Below are positions 55,460 through 64,000 of a DNA stretch of 64,000 nt, piece after piece (position 1 is the stretch's first letter; every line of letters starts with the position of its first letter). Origin of the DNA: Channa striata (Eukaryota; Chordata; Actinopteri; Anabantiformes; Channidae); the NCBI GenBank assembly GCA_033026295.1, contig CM065185.1, forward strand, positions 496,001 through 560,000. Reading direction: 5' to 3'. The notes under the pieces are model-generated. The model saw nothing but the letters and a program-made list of their open reading frames with translations. It did not search any database and was not told the origin of the DNA. The position numbers and the translations under genes were made by a program.

Positions 55460-57157
55460 TCAGGGGTCGCCACAGCGAATCATCCTTTTCCACTTCACTC
55501 TATCCTGGGCATCTTCCTCTCTGACACCAGCTAACCTCATGTCCTCTGTTAGGACATCCATATATCTCCTCCTTGGTGGTCCTCTCGCCCTCTTGCCTGG
55601 CAACTCCATCTCCAACACCCCTCTACCAATATATTCACTATCCCTCCTCTGCACATGTCCAAACCATCTCAATCTGGCCTCTCTGACTTTGTTGCTAACA
55701 CAGGCAACGTGCGCTGTCCCTCTGATGAACTTGTTCCTTATTCTGTCCAACCTTGTCACTCCTAAGGAGAACCTCAACATCTTCATCTCTGCTGCTTCCA
55801 TCTCTGCCTCTTGTCTCTTTCTCACTGCTACTGTCTCTAACCCATAGAGCAGAGCTGGTCTCACCACTGTCCTGTACACCTTTCCTTTGAGTCTTGCTGA
55901 CACTCTTCTGTCACACAACACTCCCGACACTTTCCTCCACCCATTCCAACCCGCCTGCACTCGCCTCTTCACCTCTTTTCCACACTCCCCATCCCACTGA
56001 ACTGTTGACCCCAAGTACTTAAACTCCTGCACCTTCTTCACCTCAGCCCCCTGTAACCTCACACTTCTACCTTGCTCCGTCTTGTTTAGACACATGTATT
56101 CTGTCTTGCTACGACTGACTTTCATGCCTCTTCTTTCCAGAGCAAACCTCCACCTCTCCAGCTGTTCCTCCACCTGCTCTCTACTCTAACTGCAAATCAC
56201 AATGTCATCTGCAAACATCATTGTCCAGGGAGATTTCTGTCTGACCTCATCTGTCAACCTGTCCATCAGCATAGCAAACAAGAAGGGACTCAAAGCCGAT
56301 CCTTGGTGTAGTCCCACCTCCACCTTGAACTCCTCTGTCTGACCTACAGCACATCTCACCACCGTCATGCTCCTCTCATACATGTCCTGGACTACTCTGA
56401 TGTACTTCTCTGCCACTCCTGACAACCTCATACAGTACCACAGCTCCTCCCTCGGCACCCTGTCATACGCCTTCTCTAAATCCACAAAGACACAATGCAG
56501 CTCCTTCTGACCCTCTCTATACTTTTCCATCAACAACCTCAAAGCGAAAATGGCATCAGTGGTGCTCTTACGGGGCATGAAACCATACTGCTGCTCACAA
56601 ATCTCCACCTCCTTCCTAAGCCTGGCTTCCACTACTCTTTCCCAGAGCTTCATTGTGTGGCTCATCAGCTTTATGGGGCGACTGTGGCTCAGTTGGTAGC
56701 GCGGTCGTCCACCTCAACACAGTTGTTGGTTCGATCCCTGGCTCCTCTGGTCACATGTCGAAGTGTCCTTGAGCAAGACACTGAACCCCACTTAGTTGCT
56801 TCTGGTGAGTGTTGGCCAGCTGCATAGCAGCTCCCCCATTGGTGCATGAATGTCTGTGTGAATGGGTAGATAAGAAGCAGTGTAAAGTGCTTTGAGTACC
56901 AACAGGTAGAAAAGCACTATATAAGTGCAGATCATTTACCATTACTTTATCCCTCTGTAGTTGCTACTACAGTTCTGCGTGTCACCCTTGTTCTTAAAAA
57001 TCGACACCAGAACGCATGTCTTCCATTCCTCAGGCATCTTGTCATTCTCTAAAATCCTGTTAAACAGACTTGTCAGAAACTCCACTGCTGTCTCTCCTAG
57101 ACACTTCCACACCTCCACAGATATGTCATCAGGACCAACAGCCTTTCCGCTTTTCAT
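55460..57157 (-). pseudogene. RTE reverse transcriptase, SINE-interrupted
   Basis: 57157-56942 encodes KAVGPDDISVEVWKCLG and FKNKGDTQNC; the SINE then interrupts YRGIK...; 56665-56186 resumes with RKSTTDAIFALRLLMEKYR, EKAYDRVPREELW, GLHQGSALSPFLFAMLMD and the active site MFADDIVICS. A TAG (GAG in the other copy) ends that piece, and 56173-55460 gives the C-terminal part with GWRKVSGVLCDRRVSARLK and RLRWFGHVQRR. Inactive because of the SINE, the nonsense codon and the frameshift. Confidence 0.88.
56675..56944 (+). mobile_element. tRNA-derived SINE nested in RTE
   Basis: Complete copy: A box TGGCTCAGTTGGTAG, B box GGTTCGATCCC, 'ccttgagcaagacactgaac', 'gcatagcagctcccccattg', 'agtaccaacaggtagaaaag', ending 'accatttaccatta'. 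A short direct repeat CTTTAT (56669-56674 and 56945-56950) flanks it, and RTE sequence continues exactly on either side when compared with 39036-39050. It is the best-preserved SINE of the family here. Confidence 0.93.
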
Positions 57158-58739
57158 CCGCTTTTCTGTTCAGAGCCTTCCTCACCTCATCCTTCCTAAT
57201 CTCTGCTATTTCCTCCTCCACAACATCCACATCTTCCTCCCTTCTTTCCCTGTCATTTTCCTCATTCATCAGCTCCTCAAAATACTCCTTCCATCTTCTC
57301 TGCACACTCTCCTGGCTTGTTAGCACCTTTCCATCTCTGTCCTTAATCACCCTTATCTGTTGCACATCTTTCCCATCCTTATCTCTCTGTCTGGCTATCC
57401 TGTACATGTCCTTGTCTCCTTCTTTCGTGTCTAACCTGTCATACAGCTCATCGTAAACTTTCTGTTTGGCCTTTGCCACCTCCCTCTTCACTCTGCGCTG
57501 CACTTCCTTGTACTCCTGTCTACTTTCATCAGTCCTTTCTACATCCCACTTCCTTTTAGCTAACCTCTTCCTCTGGATGCAGTCCTGTACTTCCTCATTC
57601 CACCACCAAGTGTCTTTATTTTCTTTCCTCTTTCCAGATGACACACCAAGCACCTTCCTACCTGTTTCCCTAATTACCTCTGCTGTAGTTTCCCAGTCAT
57701 CTGGAAGCTCTTCCAGACCACCCAAAGCCTGTCTCAACTTCTGCCTGAATTCCTCACAAGTTTCATTTTTTAGCTTCCACCACTTGGTCTTCTTTTCTGT
57801 CTTCTTCTTCCTGACCACCAGAGTCATCTTATACACCACCATGCGGTGCTGTCTGGCTACACTCTCTCCTACCACCACTTTACAGTCACTAACCTCTCTC
57901 AAATGACCTCGTCTACATAGAATGTAGTCCACCTGTGTACTCCTACCTCCACTCTTGTATGTCACTCTGTGTTTCTCTTTCTTCTGGAAGTAAGTGTTGA
58001 CTACTGCCATTTCTATCCTCTTGGCAAAGTCCACTCCCATCTGTCCTTCTGGATTCCTTTCCTTTACACCAAACCTGCCCATCACCTCCTCATCACCTCT
58101 GTTCCCCTCACCAACATGCCCATTGAAGTCTGCTCCAACAACTACTCTCTCTCCTCTGGGGATACTCTCTATAACCTCATCAAACTCACTCCAGAATCTC
58201 TCCTTCTCTTCTAACTCACAGCCAACTTGTGGAGCATACCCACTGACTACATTCACCATCACCCCTTTGATTTCTAGCTTTAGGCTCATCACCCTGTCAG
58301 AGACTCTTTTCACCTCCAGAACATTGTTCAAAAACCCCCCCTACAAGATCACTCCTACTCCGTTTCTCTTCCTATCCACACCATGGTAGAACAGTTTGTA
58401 TCCTCCTCCAATACTACGTGCTTTGCTACCCTTCCACCTCGTCTCCTGCACACACAGTACATCTACCTTCCTTCTCTCCATCATGTCTGCCAGCTCTCTA
58501 CCTTTCCCTGTCATTGTGCCAACGTTAAGAGTCCCTACTCTCAGAGCTAAGCTCCTGCCTTTCCTCTTCTCTCTCTGTCCATGAACCCTTCTGCCTCCTC
58601 TCCTTCTTCGACCAACAGAAGTCCAATTTCCCCGCGCACCCTGTAGATTAACAGCACCGGTGGCAGTCGTTGTTAACCCGGGCCTCGACCGATCCGGTTT
58701 GAAAGTGGTATGGATGACTCGCATGGTTGTACTTGGCAA
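57129..58739 (-). pseudogene. RTE endonuclease and linker
   Basis: Two minus-strand open pieces, 58739-58341 and 58331-57129, interrupted by a small disruption near 58335. Endonuclease motifs: VGTLNVGTMTGKGRELAD, VQETRWKG, YAPQVGCE, GADFNGHVG, STQVDYILCRR and ARQHRMV, followed by the linker WWWNEEVQDCIQRKRLAKRKWD. The linker frame is longer and more intact than in the plus-strand copy. A frameshift near 57160 leads into RT. Confidence 0.88.
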
Positions 58740-58834
58740 ATTTTACGCCGGATGCCCTTCCTGACGCAACCCTCTCTATTTATCCAGGCTTGGGACCGGC
58801 ACAGAAGTTACTGGCTTGCAACCCCTGTGGCTAG

Positions 58835-59694
58835 ATTCCTCTATTAGTGATTAATAATATAATGTTCCAGCTAATTTGCACAGTATTAAATTGTTTTTCC
58901 AGACTAAACTTGATTGTGGATTATGAGTGGAACGCCACTTCCTTTCTTTCTAGTTGAAAGGCTGATGAGGCTACTCTCAGTTGTATTGGCACATGCTGAA
59001 GTGAATGATGAAGAATCTTTTCCTTAAATTTGCTCAGTGTTTTCAGATAAGCACCTACTGAAGTCTTTTGTAACTGCTCTATAGTCTTTTATAGTAAATT
59101 CTAATTTTATTAGAAAATGGTCAGACAAAACAGAATTATGAGGAAATACCGTTAAATGATTAATTTTAGCCAGCGTTTGAATGATGACATGTGGCTGTAC
59201 ATGTCATCACTGCTCAGATTAAGCTGGTGTTCAGAGGAATCTACAGTGTCCGACATTAAATTTTCACTCTGTCTGGCTCTTCAGATGCATGCTAGGAGTT
59301 ACAGAAAGCTTTCTGAAGATGTAACCCAAACAGCCCAGAATGGCCTGTACTGCAGACCTTTCTTGATTTGCTTGGAAAGTTAGGAGAAGCCACTTGTTGC
59401 TTCAACATCTTCAACCAACTGCCATACCTTTACCCATCTCATCAGCCAGCTCAGCGGGGAGCTTTTATGAAAAACACAGAGGATGATGTTGTTCATGTTA
59501 AGTGTGTGCGGCCAGTGAGGCAGGCAAGCACTATAATGCTTCGTCATATTTCCTCGTCTTAGCTTGCGGGTGACTTTCTTTTGTCTCATTATCTTCATCT
59601 CTCTCCGCCTTTCTTTTCATCCCTGTTAAAATCTCTTCATGTTGTCTTCATGTTCGTTCACTCACTTCATGTCGCCTGCTCGGTGCAAAATAAA
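58835..59694. other. No recognisable gene
   Basis: Unclassified; ORFs are short and overlap on both strands. Confidence 0.45.
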
Positions 59695-59697
59695 CCC

Positions 59698-59877
59698 GAC
59701 ACCATGGAGCTAATACTCCCTGTGCACACTCTGACAATGAGAGCACCACTGCCAACTACTGTACTGGATCTGCAATTACATTTTATTCTACTACGGCAAA
59801 AAAAGCATGTTCCCCAGGGTCACACACGCCCCCCCTGGCAGCGCACTGCGCCCCCCCAGGAGGGCAGAGAAGCACTG
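59698..59877 (+). mobile_element. hAT-type MITE, second copy (partial)
   Basis: Reverse-orientation relative of the MITE at 19165-19354: shares 'gagctaatactccctg', 'cacactctgacaatgagagc', 'ccactgccaactactg' and 'ctggatctgcaattaca', then continues about 90 bp further than that copy before ending GAGAAGCACTG. The left end is not found. It joins the L2 tail directly at 59878. Confidence 0.7.
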
Positions 59878-60046
59878 CGTTAAAGGGAGTTTTCCTCTCC
59901 ATTGTTGCCTATGACTGCTCAAGGGGGATTTGTTGGGTTTTCTTTAAATGTTTGTATAGTCTTAACTTTATTATGTAAAGTGCCTTAAGGTAACTTTGTT
60001 GTAAATTGGAGCAATATAAATAAAGTTGAATTGAAGTAAATTGAAT
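59878..60046 (+). mobile_element. L2 LINE 3' UTR end
   Basis: Runs from 'cgttaaagggagttttcctc' through 'caagggggatttgttgggtt', 'gtaaattggagcaatataaa' and a TTGAA-type tail. The 5' boundary coincides with the MITE end, so the MITE probably inserted within an L2 whose left part has been lost. Confidence 0.85.
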
Positions 60047-60289
60047 GCACACTTAGTCTAAACAGTGCCAGTTCAGGACATGCATTTCAAATTTCTTCTC
60101 ATAGACCCTGAGAAAAAATTAGATGATCTTTTATTTTTTGTTTGACCTTTCTTCTGTGATGAGCCTGTCTAATTAGATTTGTGTTCCCACTGTATGATTT
60201 TATTATGAGCCACTTTCATTAAAAAAAAAAAAAAATCAGTCTACCACTGATAAATAACATACAAGAAAATGACAGGTAATGAATATTGT
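60047..60289. other. No recognisable feature; A14 run
   Basis: A poly-A run lies at about 60222-60235. Nothing else recognised. Confidence 0.45.
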
Positions 60290-60702
60290 ACACTTGTTTC
60301 CAAGTATAATAGTCTCAGTAGTTAAGGTTTTCGTTATAGTCTAAGTTTCTGCCTTTGAGTTAATATTGGTATTACCTTAAGAGTCTGAGCTAGTGTTACA
60401 GCCTCAGAAGTTAAGGTTTTCGTTATGGTCAAAGTTTCTGCCCTTGAGTTAACAGTGTTATCTCGAGAGTCTGAGCGGAGTGTTATCTTCTCAGTATATG
60501 AGTCAATACTGTTAAATCTTTTAAGTGAGTTTAGTTATAGACCAAGTGTGTCGCTGAGTGTTATTGCATCAGTATTTTGTGTGATAATTATTTATCTGTT
60601 TTTAGAAGTCCATGTGCTAACAAACCTCCTGCTATCTTGGTGTGTCTCAGCTTCTGCTTTTGGGTCCTATAGTTAACAGTATCCAGTTATGGTAAACGTT
60701 AC
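60290..60702 (+). mobile_element. Solo Ty3/Gypsy LTR with 88-bp tandem repeat
   Basis: Opposite orientation to the LTRs at 2201 and 52100: it ends 'tctcagcttctgcttttggg', 'tcctatagttaaca', 'ggtaaacgttaca'. Two tandem units begin at 60316 (cagtagttaaggttttcgtt) and 60404, a period of 88 bp. The left end is indistinct. No coding sequence adjoins. Confidence 0.78.
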
Positions 60703-62003
60703 ATGAAGAATGCCTGCACGATAAGTTGGGTTGTGTACTTAGCACTGATAATCAATCCATGACCATCCAGTGGGCTGTGATGTCCAGACACACATCAGGG
60801 ACCAGAATGAGTGTAGTAGGTCCTCTTATCCACTTCTCCCCACAACTGAGGAGATGGGACAACCTCTCTTAAGCTCCAGATTCTTTCTACTTTTGCAAAG
60901 GCTTTCTGTGATATATGATTTGAACATACAAAGCTTCATCTGTTCCTCTTTTCTCATCCCAGCATCATCATTATCTTCATTTTCCTCTTCATTCCACAGA
61001 CTCATCATCAGACAGGCCACCTGTTTTCAAAAGAAAGCAGAATGCATGCAGTATATGACCATGCAATAAGTCATATATCTCTCTTTACGCAATGATGCAG
61101 ACATGCACATACTCATGCACAGACGTGTATTACATGCAATACTTTACTCCAGGGGTAACATATGTGGTCTACTCTTTGTCACTGTCGCTCTCCTCAAGCT
61201 TACTGTTTTCACTTTCAGCAGAAATGATCCTAACTGCTTGATCATACCCCTTACACCCATGGAATGTTTGTGCATCCATTTATTGTGACTAATAGTATCT
61301 AGTAAAGCAAAAAAAATATTATGATGATAACTATGCATTCCTGCATATCTCAGTGAGTATGTTATTGTTTAAACATGGGCTTAGCATTAAATAAAAGCAT
61401 GGTATTGTTTAAACAAAAGTGGTCTTTACTGCGCAAACTTTACTGTAGGCCCTTACTGCGCAAACCTGAGGCAACATGAAAAATGACCATCTATATGTAT
61501 ATACTAAGAATATACATGAAGATAAAGTGTCATTACTCAATAAAATATGCTAATTCACATATTCAAACACATTAAAGATCTTATTTATACAAAGTAATTT
61601 AAATTAAAACATCTTAAAAAGTTAAATGTATCTTTTACTAGCAGTGTGTCCAAGCCATATGCTCCCAAAAAGGACAGTTCCACCTACTTCATTGGTCACA
61701 TGCTTATTATTAGACTTAATAATAATTAGCAACTTAAAAAACATTTTAAAGAAACGACAGAAACAAAAGTCAGACTTGCTTATTTTGGTTCAAAAATAAA
61801 ACAAATTAAAGAGCATAGTGACCACTTTTTTCCACTTTAAATAGTCAAAATCACTGACTACAAAATTGAATACTAATGCTAATTACACGAAAGAGTTTGA
61901 AATATTACTAATGTGCAATAAAACTACCTATGATCTTTTGTGCCCTTCTTGGGCCTTTGAGATGTGTTTTATTTAAAGTATGTAGCAAAATCAATCTAGA
62001 CAG
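60703..62003. other. No recognisable gene
   Basis: Small direct repeat 'ctttactgcgcaaac' / 'cttactgcgcaaac' near 61426 and 61453. No element or gene recognised. Confidence 0.45.
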
Positions 62004-62240
62004 GGGCGGCAGGGCCTCAGTTGGTAGAGTGTCTGCCCACCGACCATGTGGTAAGGGAGAGCCAGGTGCAAATGTAAGACCCTATGTCAAATTGTTCCTG
62101 GGCAAGACACTGAACCCCAAACCACCCATCCCCATCCCTAGCCATACAGTGCTTGTCCCAACCCTGCTAAAAATTGTGGAGGGTTGCATCAGGAAGGGGA
62201 TTGGAATGCAAAATCAACATGCAGACTTTAAAATATTTTT
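62004..62240 (+). mobile_element. tRNA-derived SINE, second family
   Basis: GGCGGCAGGGCCTCAGTTGGTAGAG contains an A box. It continues with 'gggcaagacactgaacccc' and 'tggagggttgcatcaggaag', and ends near 'caaaatcaacatgcagactt'. The B box is degraded. The 'gggttgcatcaggaaggg' block resembles the 5' UTR of the RTE LINEs in this window, suggesting shared modules. Confidence 0.7.
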
Positions 62241-64000
62241 ATTTCTGAAAAACTAACCTGATATAACTTTATAAATTAAAGTTTTATTATAAATTATGAT
62301 AAGAACATTTGACTTTGAAGTTTTTGTTTAATTCAATCTGTATAACTATGGCTGGGACAGCAGTGGTTGGTTAAAAAAATAAAATAAAAAAAGGACAATG
62401 TTATCTGATGCTTACAATTTTCTAAAATACAGTGGAAATTAGAAAAGGTGAAATTTGTGAAAATATTGTGAAGGTTAGGCAGATTTCACAGAGATTGGAT
62501 AAATTTATGTTAATGGTACAGTCATAACATTGCATATTCCTAGAGGGACTAAAAAGTAGCAGTTTTTTAAGTAAATCAAATATTATTAAAATGTTAAGGA
62601 AATATTTATCTTCTATGTAAAACCAGTAAACAACCACAGTAGCCAGAGAATATTGGAAAAAAGTGTGTTGTATTAATTCGTAAAAACATCAGTATCTTCC
62701 TAAGTGACTTTTACATTAAGGAAAGCACAGCTCTCTCTTGTTGGACGGTCACAGCCTGCTTCACTGCTGATCACAGCCAGGAACACTGATTGGTGTGTGG
62801 TTTTTGTTGCACCTGAAAACACTGATGTCACAGAGGCCTGGTGTAGCTTCTACATTACAACTTCATCTAATAGTTTAAACATCTTAAAAATGAAAAGGAA
62901 TGACTGGATAAAAGTTTTCTGACCTGACGCTGATGTGAATGACTTGAGTTTTGGTCTTGTCCTTCAAGCCCTTCCTGTCATAACCCCACACAGTGTGATT
63001 ATACATGTGCCATTTGCTATTCTTAGATTTTAAAATATGTCAAAAATGAAAATGAAAACAGCCTCTAAATCCCATGAACTAGAAAAAAAAATCAGGGTTA
63101 AAAAAAGCAAAACCAGAACGTGACATGTTGACAAGAGCTGAGGGATACACTTTCTGCTCCAAGAGACCACAATACAGCCAATCCATGGGAACAGTCCAGA
63201 GGGAACAGTCTGATACACTCAGCCAACCCGTCAAGGAGGGCAGTGTGTGAGTGTGCACAGGCAGAGCATCTACTACTGCATGTCCCACATTTAAAAACAT
63301 TCATGAAAAGTAAAGTTATTCAGAAGATGTGCTTTGCTTAGGGCAATTTAAGAATCTCTATCTGCACATACACAAAAGATACTCATACATAATCACATTA
63401 GGGTTTTCCAGGAGCACAAGCATCCATACAAGAGAGATAGACAAATGTGTAAAATGCCTGGGGCCTTCTCATGAGTGGAGCAATAGGTCAAAATCATGCA
63501 CGAAGGCTGAGAGGTCTGGACCCGACAGACTCAGTCTGTCAGATTTCACACTTTTCACTTGTCTGTTTGTGGTCCCAGCAGGGATCAGCAGTCCATTGGC
63601 CACTGTTTGTGAATGTGCTTCTACTTCTATATTTTTTTACACTTGTGAAATCTGACTTGAATCAGAGGGTCTTTTTGACTGTTTATGCATTGAGTGCATT
63701 CATAACATTCATAAAGTTCTTAAAGTGAACACAATCTTGCATATACTAAAATGTTAATATTCATGATAAAAGTTAGCCATTAATTTTTGAGTACCTAATT
63801 GATGTTTTATAATAACCATACGATAACCATACCTATTTCTGCTGCTCAACCACATCTTCACCATTTACCAAATCAAAAGTTTTGACGCCTTTAGTGATAA
63901 TGAACTTGCTCCTTTTTTCGTCTAATTTGGGTAGCACAGGTAAATTTATGCTATTAAATCTCCTTCTGTCCTCCATACATTAAAATATATGCCCAATTTT
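62241..64000. other. No recognisable gene or repeat
   Basis: AT-rich sequence; ORFs are short and overlap in several frames. Nothing is supported up to the window end. Confidence 0.5.

Larger units (their letters stand above)
55441..58834 (-). mobile_element. Full-length RTE-type LINE, split by a SINE
   Basis: Minus-strand copy of the RTE at 37175-40262. Its 5' end (right side) begins 'ctagccacaggggttgca', and its 3' end near 55441 lacks the final tail. Excluding the SINE at 56675-56944 it is about 3.1 kb. No clear target duplication was found. Some positions that are mutated in the plus copy are intact here, and vice versa. Confidence 0.88.

Noticed and set aside
57994..58389. Plus-strand Ser/Pro/Thr-rich ORFs across 57.0-58.6 kb
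   Set aside because: They are antisense shadows of the minus-strand RTE coding region; the same shadows appear opposite the plus-strand RTE at 37.4-38.0 kb.
55441..58834. Target duplication of the minus-strand RTE
   Set aside because: Only a weak AGAT-like match exists between 55434-55440 and 58835-58840, too short to claim.
1..64000. CRISPR array, rRNA, bacterial operon or intact viral genome
   Set aside because: No regularly spaced repeats, rRNA blocks or prokaryotic gene organisation; retroelement genes are endogenous transposon relics without an envelope gene.

Overview
The window reads as euchromatic but gene-poor teleost fish DNA, probably from a spiny-rayed (percomorph) lineage. This rests on the mobile-element mix: fish L2-type and Rex1-like LINEs, RTE LINEs with a 'craniofacial development protein 2-like' endonuclease, tRNA-derived and V-SINE-type SINEs, BEL/Pao and Ty3/Gypsy LTR elements, hAT MITEs, and two pseudogenes of vertebrate genes. 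I found no intact host protein-coding gene, rRNA, true tRNA gene or CRISPR array. There is nothing prokaryotic, so operons and ribosome binding sites do not apply.

Layout. 1-2.65 kb is a minus-strand Ty3/Gypsy element (LTR, RT, protease, gag, LTR) with its RNase H/integrase part deleted. 4.2-5.2 kb holds a textbook hAT MITE with an 8-bp target duplication, an AT-rich palindrome and a SINE. 6-14 kb is mostly featureless, with one unexplained 159-codon ORF, a foldback repeat and decayed LINE pieces. 14.9-16 kb has two head-to-head SINEs and an older SINE. 19.1-20.3 kb is a processed copy of the DEAD-box helicase gene ddx19, split by an L2 3' UTR and carrying a hAT MITE in its 3' UTR. 20.5-27.3 kb is a BEL/Pao retrotransposon with recognisable gag, protease, RT/RNase H and integrase. 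It is preceded by an inverted LTR plus inverted pol fragment. 27.5-33.7 kb has L2 remnants and two broken exons of a teleost multicopy gene family that I associate with 'G2E3-like' proteins. 36.6-40.3 kb holds a solo LTR and a full-length RTE LINE with target duplications. 44-48.6 kb contains three separate hairpin sequences, an L2 3' UTR and SINEs. 50.3-52.7 kb is a Rex1/L2-like LINE containing a 264-bp RTE stub, then a solo Gypsy LTR. 54.7-60.7 kb has an L2 tail, a second full-length RTE (minus strand, split by a SINE), a second copy of the hAT MITE family, another L2 tail and a plus-strand Gypsy LTR. 60.7-64 kb is nearly featureless apart from one SINE.

How the parts relate. Almost every recognisable feature is a transposition product or its remnant, and several are nested, which gives relative ages: MITE and L2 inside the ddx19 retrocopy, SINE inside RTE, RTE stub inside a Rex1-like LINE. 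All autonomous elements here carry stops or frameshifts, so none looks competent as assembled. The most unusual architecture is the head-to-head BEL arrangement (inverted LTRs around an inverted, internally deleted pol piece). I do not see evidence for a new multi-gene biological system. Family names come from recall and motif reading only; no database search was possible.
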